This document shows positions 62,742 through 64,000 of a stretch of DNA of 64,000 nt, one piece after another. Position 1 is the first letter of the stretch. Every line of letters starts with the position of its first letter. The notes beneath the pieces were generated by a model. That model was given only the letters and a program-made list of their open reading frames with translations, was not told where the DNA came from and made no database searches. Both the position numbers and the translations under genes were made by a program. Source of the stretch: Rhodovulum bhavnagarense (lineage in GTDB: Bacteria > Pseudomonadota > Alphaproteobacteria > Rhodobacterales > Rhodobacteraceae); assembly GCF_004343505.1 (NCBI RefSeq), contig NZ_SLXU01000003.1, positions 124,001 to 188,000 of the forward strand, read 5' to 3'.

Positions 62742-63217
62742 TGCGTGACCTCGAAGCGGCCCGACTTGCCGCCCTCTTTCAGGGTCAGGCGGATACCGCC
62801 GATCTCCATCCCCTTTTCGGCGGCCTTGAGCATGTCATAGACCGTCAGCGCGGCGGTGGAGACCGCGGTCAGCGCCTCCATCTCCACGCCGGTCTGGCCC
62901 GCGGTCTTGACCGTGGCGGTGATGCGAAGGCCGGGCAGGTCTGGATCGGGGGTCAGGTCCACGGCCACCTTGGTGATCGGCAGGGGATGGCAGAGCGGGA
63001 TCAGCTCGGCCGTCTTCTTGGCCCCCATGATGCCCGCCAGCCGCGCCACGCCCGGCACGTCCCCCTTTTTCGCCCGCTGTTCGGTGACCAGCGCCAGGGT
63101 TTCGGGCGTCATCTTCACCCAGCCCTCGGCCACGGCCACGCGTGCCGTGGCGGGCTTGTCCGAGACATCGACCATATGGGCATGGCCCTCGGCGTCGAAA
63201 TGGGTGAGATCGGCCAT
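62738..63217 (-). CDS. moaC: Cyclic pyranopterin monophosphate synthase
   Basis: Second enzyme of molybdopterin synthesis, 159 residues. It carries [20 protein letters not shown] and [20 protein letters not shown] and [20 protein letters not shown]. The ATG at 63217 is used; GTG at 63220 is in frame and would add one residue. It overlaps trpC and moeA. Confidence 0.96.
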   Translation of the reverse strand: MADLTHFDAEGHAHMVDVSDKPATARVAVAEGWVKMTPETLALVTEQRAKKGDVPGVARLAGIMGAKKTAELIPLCHPLPITKVAVDLTPDPDLPGLRITATVKTAGQTGVEMEALTAVSTAALTVYDMLKAAEKGMEIGGIRLTLKEGGKSGRFEVTQ

Positions 63218-64000
63218 CACGCCACCGGGTCGGCCAGCAAGGCACGGGTGGCCGCGGTGACATCCGCCTGCCGCATCAGGCTTTCCCCGATCAGGAAGCG
63301 GCGCACGCCGTGACCGGCCATGTCGGCCAGATCGTCCGGCGTATAGAGCCCGGATTCACTGACCACCTGCCGGTCCGTGGGCACGCGGGCGGCCAATGTG
63401 CGGGTGGTGTCCAGCGTGGTCTCGAAGGTCTTGAGGTTGCGGTTGTTGATGCCGATCAGCGGCGATTTCAGCGCCAGGGCGCGGTCCAGTTCTTCGGCAT
63501 CATGCACCTCGATCAGCACGTCCATGCCCCAGCCGAAGGCGGCATCTTCCAGTTCCGCCGCCTGGCTGTCGGAGACCGAGGCCATGATGATCAGGATGCA
63601 ATCGGCCCCCAGCGCGCGGGCCTCGGCCACCTGGTAGGTGTCGTACATGAAATCCTTGCGCAGGCAGGGCAGGGCGGTCGCCTGATGGGCCTGCACCAGA
63701 AAGTCCTTGGCCCCCTGAAAGGACGGCGTGTCGGTCAGCACGGACAGGCAGGCCGCGCCGCCGTCCTGATAGGCGCGGGCCAGCGCGGGCGGGTCGAAAT
63801 CGGCGCGGATAAGGCCCTTGGAGGGGCTCGCCTTCTTGACCTCGGCGATCAGGCCGTAGCCGGTTGCGGCCTTGGCGGTCAGGGCGTCGGCAAAGCCGCG
63901 CAGGGGCGGGGCCGCCTTGGCCTCGGCCTCGACGGCTGCCAGCGGCTTGGCGGATTTGTCGGCGGCGACCTCTTCCAGCTTGTAGGCCTTGATGCGGTCG
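63217..64000 (-). CDS. trpC: Indole-3-glycerol phosphate synthase (5' end cut by window)
   Basis: Closes the indole ring in tryptophan synthesis. The minus-strand frame is open from 64000: [13 protein letters not shown], then the [20 protein letters not shown] motif with catalytic Lys/Glu, LFLVQAHQ-like [20 protein letters not shown], and the C-terminal [20 protein letters not shown]. Only a few N-terminal residues are missing. It is followed by moaC and moeA with overlapping starts. Confidence 0.95.
   Translation of the reverse strand, partial: DRIKAYKLEEVAADKSAKPLAAVEAEAKAAPPLRGFADALTAKAATGYGLIAEVKKASPSKGLIRADFDPPALARAYQDGGAACLSVLTDTPSFQGAKDFLVQAHQATALPCLRKDFMYDTYQVAEARALGADCILIIMASVSDSQAAELEDAAFGWGMDVLIEVHDAEELDRALALKSPLIGINNRNLKTFETTLDTTRTLAARVPTDRQVVSESGLYTPDDLADMAGHGVRRFLIGESLMRQADVTAATRALLADPVA

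Noticed and set aside
1-64000. CRISPR array, insertion sequence, prophage, integrase or rRNA operon
   Set aside because: None seen. There is no spacer-repeat ladder, transposase, phage structural gene or rRNA sequence, and only one tRNA.

Overview
The window reads as chromosomal DNA of a GC-rich alphaproteobacterium of the order Rhodobacterales (Rhodobacteraceae/Roseobacteraceae). The basis is the combination of a yceD-rpmF-plsX-fabH-ihfA-merR cluster, argS-SPOR-nagZ-scpA-scpB, a trpC-moaC-moeA chain beside lexA with an alphaproteobacterial SOS box (GTTC-N7-GTTC), a DksA with a degenerate zinc finger, and a heterotetrameric sarcosine oxidase. The genus cannot be fixed from the sequence. No insertion sequence, prophage, CRISPR array or rRNA gene was seen; there is one tRNA (Pro-GGG). 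Coding is dense and only one gene-free stretch exceeds 300 bases (7291-7735, a cobalamin riboswitch leader).

Layout. 1-2.4 kb: anmK (cut by the left edge) diverging from tyrS. 2.4-4.4 kb: four small genes, one clearly phasin-like, embedded among CTGC-N3-GCAG dyads that resemble the PHB regulator PhaR's binding site. 4.4-7.3 kb: copper ATPase copA and its regulator cueR, driven by a MerR-type 19-bp-spacer promoter that overlaps the end of the phasin gene. 7.3-14.4 kb: a cobalamin riboswitch with a downstream terminator, then btuB-btuF-btuC-btuD-exbB-exbD-exbD-tonB, a self-contained B12 uptake locus with its own energiser. 14.4-20.2 kb: the NAD-linked molybdenum formate dehydrogenase fdsG-fdsB-fdsA-fdhD on the minus strand.

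20.2-33.1 kb: an M48 protease and a divergent secreted muramidase; a MoxR-GNAT-DUF2927-VWA operon; dksA; an FAD monooxygenase; xthA; a YhiN-type flavoprotein; a cytochrome c'/b561 pair; and an erpA-amidoligase-C26 hydrolase overlap operon, the least understood unit here. 33.2-39.8 kb: dgt, argS, a SPOR protein, nagZ, scpA, scpB and a small gene. 39.8-45.6 kb (minus): dcd, tRNA-Pro, merR, ihfA, fabH, plsX, rpmF, yceD. 45.7-49.4 kb: bamE, msrB, olsB, DUF1289, ruvX, ccmI.

49.6-55.8 kb: soxB, an undescribed 54-residue membrane peptide, soxD, soxA, soxG (sarcosine oxidase), then sodB with a strong terminator. 55.9-64 kb: gltA, gltX, comEC, lexA, moeA, moaC and trpC (cut by the right edge).

Functional links: sarcosine oxidase yields methylene-tetrahydrofolate and H2O2, and formate dehydrogenase could oxidise formate derived from that one-carbon pool. 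The moaC/moeA genes serve the molybdopterin cofactor that FdsA needs. The B12 locus supplies a cofactor many marine Rhodobacterales either make or import.
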